The notes beneath the pieces were generated by a model. It had not been told where the DNA came from. It saw only the letters and a program-made list of their open reading frames with translations, and did no database searches. A stretch of DNA of 55,446 nucleotides from Prevotella sp. UBA2739 (GTDB taxonomy: Bacteria; Bacteroidota; Bacteroidia; Bacteroidales; Bacteroidaceae). Position numbers and translations under genes: made by a program. This document shows, one piece after another, positions 8,895 through 17,183 of this stretch; the first letter of the stretch is position 1; the number at the start of each line of letters is the position of its first letter. The stretch is from positions 1-55,446 of the forward strand of contig DEJV01000036.1 in assembly GCA_002353525.1 (NCBI GenBank), given 5' to 3'.

Positions 8895-9380
8895 CTATAT
8901 GTTTTGTTCTAAGGGGTGTATGTCTTTTACTGTGTGAACGGGCCTGCTGATAGTGTCCATGCCCGCATGATGGTACACGGGCAGGAATTCGGCAGCACTA
9001 CCGTATCCTTCCATAGCGCCCGCCACCATCGCCGCCCGCGCCCTGACAGGATACATGAGGGTCATCTTGCGCGCCTTTCCCGTCTTGCGGGGATTGTCGT
9101 AATAGACGAGTTCCATGCGCTGTTCGGCGGGTTTCCCGTTCTCGTCGATACTCTTTCCGGTGAAGTCCAGAATGCACGCCTCGTTCGAGCAGAATACCTC
9201 CTCAATGGCTGTTATCCTCAGGTCTTTGGCATTCTTCGCATAGCGCAGCGCCGTCTGCTGCAGTTCTTTGTGCGCCAGGGCACGTATGTCGTCGGCCGTC
9301 TTGCTCTTACAAGCGGCAGCCGTCAGCAGCCACAGACCTGTAGCCAGTCCGTAGAGGACACATAGAAGCAGTTTTCTCAT
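8895..9380 (-). CDS. small lipoprotein
   Basis: A hypothetical exported lipoprotein of 161 residues. It begins MRKLLLCVLYGL and has a lipobox LTAAAC at about residues 19-24, so it should be acylated and face the periplasm. No catalytic motif was recognised. The starts at 9380 and 9386 are both possible; upstream extension would run back into the HAD gene. It follows the HAD hydrolase by about 20 bp and precedes the helical protein by 3 bp, so the three form an operon. Function unknown. Confidence 0.7.
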   Translation of the reverse strand: MRKLLLCVLYGLATGLWLLTAAACKSKTADDIRALAHKELQQTALRYAKNAKDLRITAIEEVFCSNEACILDFTGKSIDENGKPAEQRMELVYYDNPRKTGKARKMTLMYPVRARAAMVAGAMEGYGSAAEFLPVYHHAGMDTISRPVHTVKDIHPLEQNI

Positions 9381-9403
9381 TCTCATCTTTCCCGCTAAGA
9401 GGT

Positions 9404-10102
9404 TTACAATAAGTCTAATATCTCGCTGAAATGCCCGATGACAGTCAGGTTCTCGTGGTCGTATTCCTCGGTCACCTCGTGTGCCCAAACGGCATGGAAG
9501 GGAATGTGGACGGCCCTTCCGCCGAGTTTCAGCACGGGCTCGATGTCGCTCTTGAACGAGTTGCCCACCATCAGCAGCTCATCGATGGTGATGCCGAAGG
9601 TCTCACAAAGTTCACGGTACTGGCGGGTGGTCTTGTTCGATACCACCTCCACGCGGTCGAAGAAATCCCACAGTCCCGACCGCAGCAGTTTGCCTTCCTG
9701 GTCCATAATCTCGCCCTTGGTGAATACCACGAGGCGGTATTGTCCCTTTTCCTTCAGCTTCTCCAGCGTCTCGCGCACACCCGGCAGGGGCGTGGCAGGC
9801 AGGTTGAGCAGGCTGATGCCCAGCTCTTGAATGCGCATCAGTTCGCGGGCGGTAATCTCTCCGTCGCTGATGTTGACGGCATTCTCGAGCAACGACAGGG
9901 TGAACGCCTTCGAGCCGTAGCCCGTCACGGGCATGTTCTTGCCCTCCGTCTCGAACAAACGACGGCTCACCGTGGCCTCGTCGGCCCACGGCGAGAGAAT
10001 GCGGCAGTACTGCCGTTCCACCTCGTCGAAGTGTGTCTGGCAGTCCCACAGCGTGTCGTCGGCATCGAAAGCCACCACTTTTATATCATGAAGTTTACCC
10101 AT
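9404..10102 (-). CDS. HAD-superfamily hydrolase
   Basis: A cytosolic phosphatase-like enzyme of 232 residues. HAD motif I is FDADDTLWD with nucleophile and acid/base aspartates at D13 and D15. Motif II is VFTKGE, motif III includes SNKTTRQY, and motif IV is GNSFKSDIEP. A helical cap follows motif I, as in phosphoglycolate-phosphatase-like members. Start chosen at the ATG 10102; the longer reading enters a 73-bp repeat that carries the -7 box. First gene of a three-gene operon. Substrate unknown. Confidence 0.88.
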   Translation of the reverse strand: MGKLHDIKVVAFDADDTLWDCQTHFDEVERQYCRILSPWADEATVSRRLFETEGKNMPVTGYGSKAFTLSLLENAVNISDGEITARELMRIQELGISLLNLPATPLPGVRETLEKLKEKGQYRLVVFTKGEIMDQEGKLLRSGLWDFFDRVEVVSNKTTRQYRELCETFGITIDELLMVGNSFKSDIEPVLKLGGRAVHIPFHAVWAHEVTEEYDHENLTVIGHFSEILDLL

Positions 10103-10120
10103 TGTTCTCTTTTTTCTGGC

Positions 10121-10193
10121 AAAGGTACGATTAAGCGAGCAAAACGCAAAATGAAAACTTGTTTTTCTTTTCGTTTTCGAGCGCAAGTACCTT
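10121..10193. repeat. 73-bp interspersed element, copy 1
   Basis: Begins AAAGGTAC and ends AAGTACCTT, giving inverted termini around a partly palindromic centre with AAAACTTGTTTTTC. The left terminus read on the minus strand is TACCTTTG, a -7 promoter box facing the HAD gene. Copies 2 and 3 are at 10198-10270 and 32689-32761 and have exactly the same length. Confidence 0.8.
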
Positions 10194-10197
10194 ATTC

Positions 10198-10270
10198 AAA
10201 GGTACAATTTAGCGGGCAAAGCACAAAAGGAAAACTTGTTTTTCTTTTCGCTTTCGGGCGCCAGTACCTT
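10198..10270. repeat. 73-bp interspersed element, copy 2
   Basis: Lies 4 bp after copy 1 in the same orientation. It shares AAAGGTACAATTTAGCG at the left, the AAAACTTGTTTTTC core and CAGTACCTT at the right. Differences from copy 1 are scattered substitutions without indels. Confidence 0.8.
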
Positions 10271-10332
10271 CATTGAGAGAAAGAGAAAACGGGTAAACCT
10301 GCTAACGAGAGAGATTTTCTTTGTTCTAATGA

Positions 10333-10358
10333 AGGGGGCGTTCGGATGGGCGCCCCCT
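10333..10358 (-). terminator. GC-rich hairpin after the blaR1-like gene
   Basis: AGGGGGCG pairs with CGCCCCCT around a 10-nt loop, 10 bp downstream of the stop. There is no strong T-run after it, so termination is likely but not certain. Confidence 0.5.
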
Positions 10359-10367
10359 GAGAGGGGT

Positions 10368-12362
10368 TTATTGCTTTTTCTTGGTATTGATTTTAATCAC
10401 GGGCTTGCTTTTTTTGCTTTTGTCGATATACATCGATTCCACTTTGTCGGGGTCGATGAGGTCCAGCAGTTCATAGCCTACGACAGTCACACCGTCGAGC
10501 TCGAAGGTCACGTCGTCGCCCTTGTCGATGGCGGCTGCAATTTCCGTCTTGCCATTGGCCTTTTGCAGCACGAAGCTGACGGGCAGTACATATCCCACGC
10601 TCACAGCTTTTCCGTGGTGCCGGCCGGGAATCCATTTCGGCATGGCGTTGATGACGCGCAGCGCCTCGGCATCCAGCAGCGGAGAGATGCTTCTCACAAT
10701 GTGGCTGTTGGTGATGCTGCCGTCTTTTTCTACGGTGAATTTCACCACCACATTGCCTTGTTGGCCTTTCCGTTGTGCCTCTACAGGATATTTCACGTTT
10801 TTGGCAAGGTATTGCATGCGTGCCCCCACACCTCCAGGAAACTCGGGCATCTGGTCCACCACGTCGTAGCTCTTGTCGTTGTCGGTGCCGTTGTATGTCA
10901 GTGTGGCCTCATACTTTACAGGCTCGTCCGAGCCGTCTTTCTTCAGCACAATGGCTGTGGTCCGGCTTTCAGCGATGGCTTTTGAGGTCGTAAACGTGGC
11001 CGTCTCCATGCCCACATAAGCCACCTCGATGGTTGCTCCGTCGGGCACTTCGATGGTGTATCGGCCGTCCACATCGGTCACTGTGCCCTGTTTGGTGCCT
11101 TTCACTCTGACGATGGCGCCCACCACCGGCTCCTTCTTCTCGTCAATCACCAGTCCCTTCAGCAGGAACGGTTCGTGGCCTTTCTGGTTGGGATGATCCT
11201 CAATCTCCACCAGAATGACTCCGTCTTTGCCCTTTTCGCCATACTTGGTCAGCGCCTCTTTGTTTTTCAGCACCGTGATGCTTTTGATAATGTTCGGACT
11301 GATGGACACAAACTTGTCGTAAGGCATCTCCGAGCCGTTAACAATCACCAGCGGATGGATGCCCGATTTCGGGTCTACAATCACCTCTTTCTTTTGCTGT
11401 TTGTCGTCGGCATTTGGTGTGGCCGACAGGGTGGTCGCAGCATTCGTTACGGTGGTTTCGGTCTTGTTTTCGGCATTGTTGTTGCCATTCACATAGGTGA
11501 CGTCGGTCACGGTGCGTGCGTTTGTGGCCAGCACCATGCCCACGATGGGCAGCAGGGCCAGCAGTTTCAGGCTGTTCTTGGGGTTGGATGGTTTATGTAA
11601 CATCATGTTGATTCGGTTTTTTAGGGTACTGTGACTGATGCCGTTGGCAATGGAGTACCCGCCAATGCCCGCGGCTTTGGTAATAAGCAGATATTGATAT
11701 TGATGTGCATCGATGCCTTGAGAGAGCACTGCCCGGTCGGCCTCGTACTCGTGAATGGCGCGCAGGTCGGCACGCAGCATCCACATGGCGGGGTTGAACC
11801 ATTGCAGGGCAGTGAGCAGGTCGGCGAGCAGCACGTCCCACGAGTGACCTAGTCGGATGTGTGCCCGCTCATGAGCGAGTATAGCGGCATCTTGCTGTTC
11901 GTAGTCGCTACGATTCATGACTATATAGTGCATCCAGCTGAATGGCGGCATGTCTGCGCGACCGGTCACACAGACCATCGTGCCGTCCTCCTGTGGATGC
12001 TTCTCGCTGCGGCGGATGAGCAGAAGGACTTTCGCTACCGACGTGAGGGTGTGGCCCACCGTTGCGGCCATGCCGGCGAAGAACACCACGGGCAGCGCTA
12101 TCTGCCACCACGGCGTGGGCTCTTCGGCCACTTCCACCATAACCGTTTCCATGGTGTCGGTCACCTCGGGCATGGGCATCAGCACCGTCTTGTGCAGCGT
12201 GATGATGCACAGTGGCAGCACAAACGAGGCCACCGCCGTCGACAGCAGCACGATGCGGTTGAGCCGGTGGAACGTCTCGCGGCTGAGCAACAGCCGGTAG
12301 AACATGTAGAACACGGCAATGAGCGCGGCCACCTTCAGGTCGTAGATCAGAAAGTCAGTCAT
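10368..12362 (-). CDS. BlaR1-type M56 metallopeptidase fused to TonB C-terminal domain
   Basis: A 664-residue membrane sensor-protease. The N-terminus has several membrane segments, then a cytosolic M56 zinc site HERAH near residues 162-166 with the downstream acidic motif HEYEAD, so the protease appears intact. After the last membrane segment comes a TonB-receptor plug-like stretch with SITVLKNKEALTKYG. A carboxypeptidase-regulatory-like beta domain (about 395-480, GTVTDVDGRYTIEV) and a TonB C-terminal domain (about 505-600, MPEFPGGVGA) follow. A second plug-like tail ends the protein. BlaR1 relatives cleave a BlaI repressor on sensing a signal. The partner repressor is encoded immediately upstream with an 8-bp overlap, so the two are translationally coupled. 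The inducing signal is unknown; beta-lactam sensing should not be assumed, since no penicillin-binding sensor domain is present. Confidence 0.85.
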   Translation of the reverse strand: MTDFLIYDLKVAALIAVFYMFYRLLLSRETFHRLNRIVLLSTAVASFVLPLCIITLHKTVLMPMPEVTDTMETVMVEVAEEPTPWWQIALPVVFFAGMAATVGHTLTSVAKVLLLIRRSEKHPQEDGTMVCVTGRADMPPFSWMHYIVMNRSDYEQQDAAILAHERAHIRLGHSWDVLLADLLTALQWFNPAMWMLRADLRAIHEYEADRAVLSQGIDAHQYQYLLITKAAGIGGYSIANGISHSTLKNRINMMLHKPSNPKNSLKLLALLPIVGMVLATNARTVTDVTYVNGNNNAENKTETTVTNAATTLSATPNADDKQQKKEVIVDPKSGIHPLVIVNGSEMPYDKFVSISPNIIKSITVLKNKEALTKYGEKGKDGVILVEIEDHPNQKGHEPFLLKGLVIDEKKEPVVGAIVRVKGTKQGTVTDVDGRYTIEVPDGATIEVAYVGMETATFTTSKAIAESRTTAIVLKKDGSDEPVKYEATLTYNGTDNDKSYDVVDQMPEFPGGVGARMQYLAKNVKYPVEAQRKGQQGNVVVKFTVEKDGSITNSHIVRSISPLLDAEALRVINAMPKWIPGRHHGKAVSVGYVLPVSFVLQKANGKTEIAAAIDKGDDVTFELDGVTVVGYELLDLIDPDKVESMYIDKSKKSKPVIKINTKKKQ

Positions 12363-12711
12363 TCTCTATTTGTTGGATGAGTTGTTTCAGTTCGTCTACA
12401 GAAATCTTTTCTTCTTTCACAAACGAGGATACGGCACTCAGGTATGAGTTGTCGAAGTAGTTGCGGATGACACCTGCCAGCGAGCTGCGCCCGTATTCCT
12501 TCTCGCTGACGAGCGCATAATACTGATAGGTGTTGCCAAACTGCTTGTGGCCCAGAAAACCGTTCTTCTCCAGCAGGCGCACCATGGTGGACAGCGTGTT
12601 GAAGTGTGGACGGGGCTCGGCATAATGCTCCTGCAACTCGCGCACGAACATGGGTCCGTGCTGCCAATAGAGCTCCATAATCTCTTTTTCCTTATTTGTC
12701 AGTTTCTTCAT
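12355..12711 (-). CDS. BlaI/MecI/CopY-family transcriptional repressor
   Basis: A 118-residue winged-helix repressor. The N-terminal KLTNKEKEIMELYWQHGPMFVRE and the recognition region with FNTLSTMVRLLEKNGFLGH are typical of the family, as is the C-terminal dimer/cleavage region. It ends with the overlap ATGACTGA, in which the next gene starts. It should repress its own operon through the palindromes at 12783-12823 and be inactivated by the co-encoded M56 protease. Downstream targets outside the operon are possible. Confidence 0.9.
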   Translation of the reverse strand: MKKLTNKEKEIMELYWQHGPMFVRELQEHYAEPRPHFNTLSTMVRLLEKNGFLGHKQFGNTYQYYALVSEKEYGRSSLAGVIRNYFDNSYLSAVSSFVKEEKISVDELKQLIQQIEND

Positions 12712-12777
12712 CTTTCCTTGTTGTTATTCGTTCTTGGTTTTGTCTTCGTCGATGCGTGTCAAATCAATATCTGACCA

Positions 12778-12823
12778 CAAAGTAACTAAAAAATATAGTT
12801 ATATGCAACTAAAAGTTTTAGTT
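12778..12823 (-). promoter_or_regulatory. blaI-blaR1 promoter with two operator palindromes
   Basis: On the minus strand TTG (12806-12808) and TTACTTTG (12778-12785) are 20 bp apart. One palindrome, TAACTA-N7-TAGTTA (12783-12801), overlaps the -7 box and spacer. A second, perfect one, AACTAAAAGTTTTAGTT (12807-12823), covers the -33 element. This placement is ideal for repression by the dimeric BlaI-type protein encoded downstream. The rest of the 427-bp gap up to 13138 holds the 21-bp repeat and the promoter of the next gene. Confidence 0.7.
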
Positions 12824-12868
12824 ATTAAAGAAAATTAATTAGTTTGTGCTGTGTGTTAAGTTTTGTTT

Positions 12869-12931
12869 GCATTTTGCGTTGTAAAAGATGCTGTTTGCGT
12901 TGTAAAAGATGCATTTTGCGTTGTAAAAGAT
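12869..12931. repeat. 21-bp tandem repeat, three units
   Basis: Three exact-length units (12869-12889, 12890-12910, 12911-12931) of the form GCATTTTGCGTTGTAAAAGA plus T; the middle unit differs at two positions. The core is related to the 21-22 bp units at 1175-1288. A minus-strand reading frame through it encodes repeats of FTTQNAS and is not considered a gene. Confidence 0.85.
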
Positions 12932-13138
12932 GCCGTTATGGCATGAACAGGCTTGCAAACCGCCCTGTCGCTACTTGCTATTGACGCAAAGACTGCTTTT
13001 GCTTTTCTTTCCCGACGATTGCAAGGGGGAAGCAAAAACATAGGCTTTTCCCTATCACGCATAGGGAATTTCCTCCACAGATGTCGCGAGAGATGTGTAA
13101 TTTTGCAGTAAGATAATTGAAACAAAACAGAAATAGGT

Positions 13139-14083
13139 ATGAGAAAAACACTATTGACAAGCCGGTTCGTCGGGCTGATTTTATTGTTTGTGGTTGTTCT
13201 TGGTGCTCACCCCGCAGCCTCTGCCCGCCGTGTGGGTGTTTATTGTTACATGTCGGGTACAGGGAGCGAAGTCTTTCACGACGGGAATGTGGAAGTACGA
13301 CTGGTATTGTCGCCCATGGGCCATGCCATAGTAGAGGTGGAGAATCTGACTGACAAGGTGATTTTCGTAGACCGTGGCCGCTCTTTTGCCTGGGTAAACG
13401 GACTGTCTGCAACGATGTTCCTGCCCTCGTCACATACCGAGACCCACACGCAAGGCTACGGAACGGTGGAGCATGACTTCCATCATGTGACATGGATCAG
13501 CGGCGAGTCGCACTCCGACAGCCAGACGGTTTACGACCGTCGCATACTACCGGTGGCGCCGCACGGCACGACTGTGGTGTATGAATGGAGCAGGCTGCCA
13601 CAGCTAATGCGCAAAGACATGATACGTGTAGGCCGCGACGGCTCGCTGTTCAGCAGCAAGTGCCGTGGTGCTTTCCTTACACCGTCGGCAGCGCCAGATG
13701 CCAGGGCAGAGAGGGGTAACAGCAAGAAGTTCAAAATGGGTGACAGCAGAACATATGCGGCGGAGTCTTCTCCGCTGACGCTGGCGGCTGATGTGCAGTA
13801 TAGTCTCAACGAAGATGGCAGCCAGCCGGTGCGCGCCTATGTGACTGACTATGTCTCGTCAATCGTCGTGGGTGGCTCGGAGGGTGTCGGCAAGGATAGC
13901 GCATTGCGCACATTCTTTCCGCATGCTATAGACGGGAAACAGTGTTTCGGATTCCGAAGCGGCAAGTCGTCGGGACTGATTGTTGGCGAAATAGCGTCGT
14001 TGGCGCTTGTGGTGGCTATCCCGTTGGCTATAGGAAGGCAGAGTTTCGACGAGCCCGACTGGGTGAGTAAGCACTCGTGGTAG
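13139..14083 (+). CDS. exported hypothetical protein
   Basis: A 314-residue protein with a clear signal peptide (MRKTLLTSRFVGLILLFVVV and cleavage after AASA). The mature part begins RRVGVYCYMSGTGSEVFHDG and looks beta-rich. A hydrophobic segment near the C-terminus (about 280-300, IASLALVVAIPLAIG) may anchor it. I do not recognise the family. A -7 box TAATTTTG lies at 13098-13105. Its stop is 9 bp from the stop of the convergent helicase gene, with no obvious terminator between them. Confidence 0.7.
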   Translation: MRKTLLTSRFVGLILLFVVVLGAHPAASARRVGVYCYMSGTGSEVFHDGNVEVRLVLSPMGHAIVEVENLTDKVIFVDRGRSFAWVNGLSATMFLPSSHTETHTQGYGTVEHDFHHVTWISGESHSDSQTVYDRRILPVAPHGTTVVYEWSRLPQLMRKDMIRVGRDGSLFSSKCRGAFLTPSAAPDARAERGNSKKFKMGDSRTYAAESSPLTLAADVQYSLNEDGSQPVRAYVTDYVSSIVVGGSEGVGKDSALRTFFPHAIDGKQCFGFRSGKSSGLIVGEIASLALVVAIPLAIGRQSFDEPDWVSKHSW

Positions 14084-14092
14084 CAACGGAGG

Positions 14093-16015
14093 TCAGTCGG
14101 AAACGGCGATTTCCGGCATACTGTCCAGTCCGTCACGGTTCAGGCTCTGCACATATTCGTACAGCTTGCGGTAGAAGGGATGGCGCGTCATGGTTGAGGC
14201 GTTGCCCATGATGATGAGCTTCATGCGGGCTCGCGTGATGGCCACGTTCATGCGGCGCAGGTCGCGAAGGAAACCAATTTGTCCTTCGTCGTTGCTGCGC
14301 ACCAGCGAGATAACGATGATGTCGCGCTCTTGCCCCTGGAAACCATCCACGGTGTTGACGCTGATGAGGTGGCGGAAGGGCTTGAAGAACTCGCGCTTGC
14401 GGAGCTGCTGCCGCAGATATTGCACTTGGGCACGGTAGGGCGAGATGACACCTACGTCGATGCGCTCGTCCAGCACGCGCTGTTTGCCAATCTTCTCGAA
14501 ATACCGCTGCAGCGTGTCGAGCGTCAGCTGGGCCTCGGTTTTGTTGATGCGCCCGAAACTCTCGCCCACAAACTCCTCGGCGGGCGGCGTACCCTCGTCG
14601 TCGATAGAGGCCTGCCTCCACTCTATGGGAATGTCGTAGTCGAGTATGCCGCGGTATTTCACCGAGGGTGCACTCTCTACCTCGCCATGATAGAACCAGT
14701 CGCTCGAGAAGCGCATAATCTGGTCGTTCATGCGATATTGTATCTTCAGCAGGCTCACCTCGTCGGGATGATTCTCCACGATGCGCTCCATGAGCGTCTT
14801 GCCCAGACCGGCTTTCAGGGCGGCAATGCTCTTCACCGTGGGCGGCAGCTGACAGTGGTCGCCGGCCAGCACCACGCGCGACACCTTGCGCATCGGTATC
14901 CAGCAGGCCGCTTCTAGCGCCTGGGCGGCCTCGTCTATAAATAAGGTGTTATATCGTTGTCCCTGCAACAGGCGGTGGGCAGAGCCCGTCAGCGTGCAGG
15001 CAATGACGCGTGCCTCGCCAAAGAGCTCGCTGTTGATGCGCACTTCCAGTTCGGTGGCTCGGCTTTTCAGTCGCTCGGTCTTCTGGTGATACGACGAGTC
15101 GCCGCGCTTGCGGTGCTGGCGCAGTTCGCGCAGTGCCTTGCGGATGCTCCACAGCTGCGGATAGTCGGGATGAGCCTCAAATCGACGCTCATAAGTAAAG
15201 CTGAGCATCTTGTCGTTCACGCGCGTGGGATTGCCGATGCGCAGCACGGGAATGCCGCGGTCTACAAGTTTCTCCGAAATCCAGTCCACAGCCATGTTGC
15301 TTTGTGCGCACACCAGCACCTGGCTCTCGCGCATCAGCGTCTCGTTGATGGCCTCTACCAGTGTGGTGGTCTTGCCTGTGCCCGGTGGTCCGTGCACAAT
15401 GGCCACATCCTTGGCGCGCAGCACTTCGTTCACTGCCTCTTCCTGCGTCTTGTTCAGGTAGGGAAACGCCATGGGCGCAAACGTATAGTGGCCGAAGGGG
15501 CGGTGCGAGTAGAACAAGTCGCGCAGTTCGGCCAGCCGGTTGCCGCGTGCCTTGATGACACGGTCCAGGCCCTCGAACATCAGGCGGTAGCTGGTCTCGT
15601 CGAAAAACAGTTGCACCCCCAGCCCTTCAGCATTCTGCAATTCCAGCAGGCGGTTGTTGTCGGGCACGATGACCACCATGCGGTCGCCGTCCACATAGCT
15701 CACCGTGGCCGTGAAGTTGAAGTATTTGATGGGGCTGTCGGTCCGGCTGGTGAAGAATCGCACCGGCCTGCCATACTCAAAGTTGTGCTCAATGTCGTCG
15801 TCGGCCGTACGGTGAATCTCCAGTGCCAGCTGGTTCATCGAGTTATAGTAGCTCTTGCCCGTCTTCACCGGCCACCAGGCATCACCGCGCTTCACCTTCC
15901 GCGCCAGTCCGATGGTCTCGGTCTGTTTGCGGAAAGCCTCTTTCTCGGTTTCATACTCCAGCTGGAGCAGCAACCGTTGCTGCATGAGTGACTGAATGGA
16001 TGACTGTACGGACAT
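14093..16015 (-). CDS. SF1B (Upf1/IGHMBP2/Dna2-like) DNA/RNA helicase
   Basis: A 640-residue 5'-3'-type helicase. Motif I is GPPGTGKTTT at about residues 208-217, motif II LFIDEAAQALEAA, motif III LAGDHCQLPPTV, motif V GFQGQERDIIVISLVRS and motif VI MNVAITRARMKLI. An N-terminal beta-barrel-like domain contains the YVDGDRMVVIVPD segment, as in the IGHMBP2 group. It follows the PfkB kinase gene by 51 bp on the same strand. Role in replication, repair or RNA metabolism is not clear from sequence; length and motifs are complete. Confidence 0.9.
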   Translation of the reverse strand: MSVQSSIQSLMQQRLLLQLEYETEKEAFRKQTETIGLARKVKRGDAWWPVKTGKSYYNSMNQLALEIHRTADDDIEHNFEYGRPVRFFTSRTDSPIKYFNFTATVSYVDGDRMVVIVPDNNRLLELQNAEGLGVQLFFDETSYRLMFEGLDRVIKARGNRLAELRDLFYSHRPFGHYTFAPMAFPYLNKTQEEAVNEVLRAKDVAIVHGPPGTGKTTTLVEAINETLMRESQVLVCAQSNMAVDWISEKLVDRGIPVLRIGNPTRVNDKMLSFTYERRFEAHPDYPQLWSIRKALRELRQHRKRGDSSYHQKTERLKSRATELEVRINSELFGEARVIACTLTGSAHRLLQGQRYNTLFIDEAAQALEAACWIPMRKVSRVVLAGDHCQLPPTVKSIAALKAGLGKTLMERIVENHPDEVSLLKIQYRMNDQIMRFSSDWFYHGEVESAPSVKYRGILDYDIPIEWRQASIDDEGTPPAEEFVGESFGRINKTEAQLTLDTLQRYFEKIGKQRVLDERIDVGVISPYRAQVQYLRQQLRKREFFKPFRHLISVNTVDGFQGQERDIIVISLVRSNDEGQIGFLRDLRRMNVAITRARMKLIIMGNASTMTRHPFYRKLYEYVQSLNRDGLDSMPEIAVSD

Positions 16016-16066
16016 AGTAGCCCTTGCAACTGTTGTTTGGGTGAATGGGGGTGAGAGAAGTATTGC

Positions 16067-16942
16067 CTATCCGGCCTCGACCAGCCGCTGGATGTCGTCG
16101 ATGGAACCGTCGAAAGGTCCGCTGTGCTCCAGTTTCAGGGTACACATGGCTGCGGCAAACTTACCGCTCTCCAGATAGTTCATGCCTTGGGCGCGACAAT
16201 ACAGATAGCCCGTAGAATAGGTGTCGCCGCAGCCTGTGGCATCGACAGCCTGCCGTGGCGTGTATGCCGGTATCTCGTAGTAGTGGCCGTCGGCATAGAT
16301 GAGCGAGCCATAGCTGCCCAGCGTGATGACCACCTCGCGCACGCCCCAGTCGGCAATGCGCCGTGCCACCTCGCGCGGATTGGTCAGTCCCGTCACCACC
16401 TCCATCTCGTGCTCGTTGAGTTTCAGTATGTCGGTATGCTTCAGCACGGCCAGTTTGTCGCGCCAGTCGATGGCAAACACGTCCTCGCCGCGCACCTCGC
16501 GCAGATAGCCCTGCACGTCGATGCTCACCCGTCCGCGCTCAGAAAGATACTTCACGGCCTCGGGCGAGAAGTCATCGGCCAGCAATGTGCCCAGATGAAA
16601 CACGCGTGCCTCCAGTCCTTGCAACTGGCTCACCGTGAACGGGTCGGCCTTGGCGCGCACCTTCTGAGTGCGGTTGTTCTGGTTGTGGCCGTATTTGTTT
16701 TCAAAGAATACGGTCTCGCGGCTTTGGTGGCAAATCACATCAATGCCCGCGCGCCGCATGTCGTCGACAGCCTTCATGTCTTTCCCGGCCATGGCCGTGA
16801 CCAGCTGAAAACTCACTTTCGGCGGCAGTTGGTTCATGCCGTAGGCAAAATAAAACGATGTGCCGCCGTTCTGCTCAAACTCATGTTCGGGCGTAATAAT
16901 CTTGTCGAGCGTAATATGCCCTATACAACATATATCTTTCAT
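16067..16942 (-). CDS. PfkB-family carbohydrate/nucleoside kinase
   Basis: A 291-residue ribokinase-fold enzyme transferring phosphate from ATP to a sugar or nucleoside. The C-terminal signature DATGCGDTYSTGY at about residues 232-244 holds the anion hole and catalytic Asp (GCGD replacing the usual GAGD). The N-terminus CCIGHITLDKI is typical of the family. The substrate cannot be assigned. First gene of a pair with the helicase. The start ATG lies only 5 bp after a perfect -7 box, implying a leaderless or nearly leaderless mRNA. Confidence 0.87.
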   Translation of the reverse strand: MKDICCIGHITLDKIITPEHEFEQNGGTSFYFAYGMNQLPPKVSFQLVTAMAGKDMKAVDDMRRAGIDVICHQSRETVFFENKYGHNQNNRTQKVRAKADPFTVSQLQGLEARVFHLGTLLADDFSPEAVKYLSERGRVSIDVQGYLREVRGEDVFAIDWRDKLAVLKHTDILKLNEHEMEVVTGLTNPREVARRIADWGVREVVITLGSYGSLIYADGHYYEIPAYTPRQAVDATGCGDTYSTGYLYCRAQGMNYLESGKFAAAMCTLKLEHSGPFDGSIDDIQRLVEAG

Positions 16943-16947
16943 GTGGG

Positions 16948-16955
16948 CAAAGGTA
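16948..16955 (-). promoter_or_regulatory. pfkB-gene -7 box adjacent to the start codon
   Basis: Minus-strand TACCTTTG is followed by CCCAC and then the ATG at 16942. With the usual 4-6 nt distance from the -7 element to the start of transcription, the RNA would begin at or next to the start codon. Confidence 0.6.
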
Positions 16956-17183
16956 CATATTTATTTTGATAAATGAAGAAGCTTCCGCAAAAAAGTTGTA
17001 TCTTTGCACCATCCATATAGAGGGGGCATGTCTCATCACGTGACAACAGCAAAGCCCGACGACGTGAGGATGCGTCGCCTCCAGCTGCATAGAAAATAAA
17101 TAACGGCCCTGCCTTTGTATGCCGAAATGAGAAAGAGAGCAATGAAAAGTCATATCCTACATAAGTCTATTTGTCTTGATGAG

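Noticed and set aside
10368..12711. Beta-lactam resistance operon
   Set aside because: The M56 protein has no penicillin-binding sensor domain and no beta-lactamase gene is nearby; the pair is a general BlaR1-like module.
12856..13125. An 89-codon minus-strand frame encoding FTTQNAS repeats
   Set aside because: It is just translation of the 21-bp tandem repeat and overlaps the promoter of the exported-protein gene.
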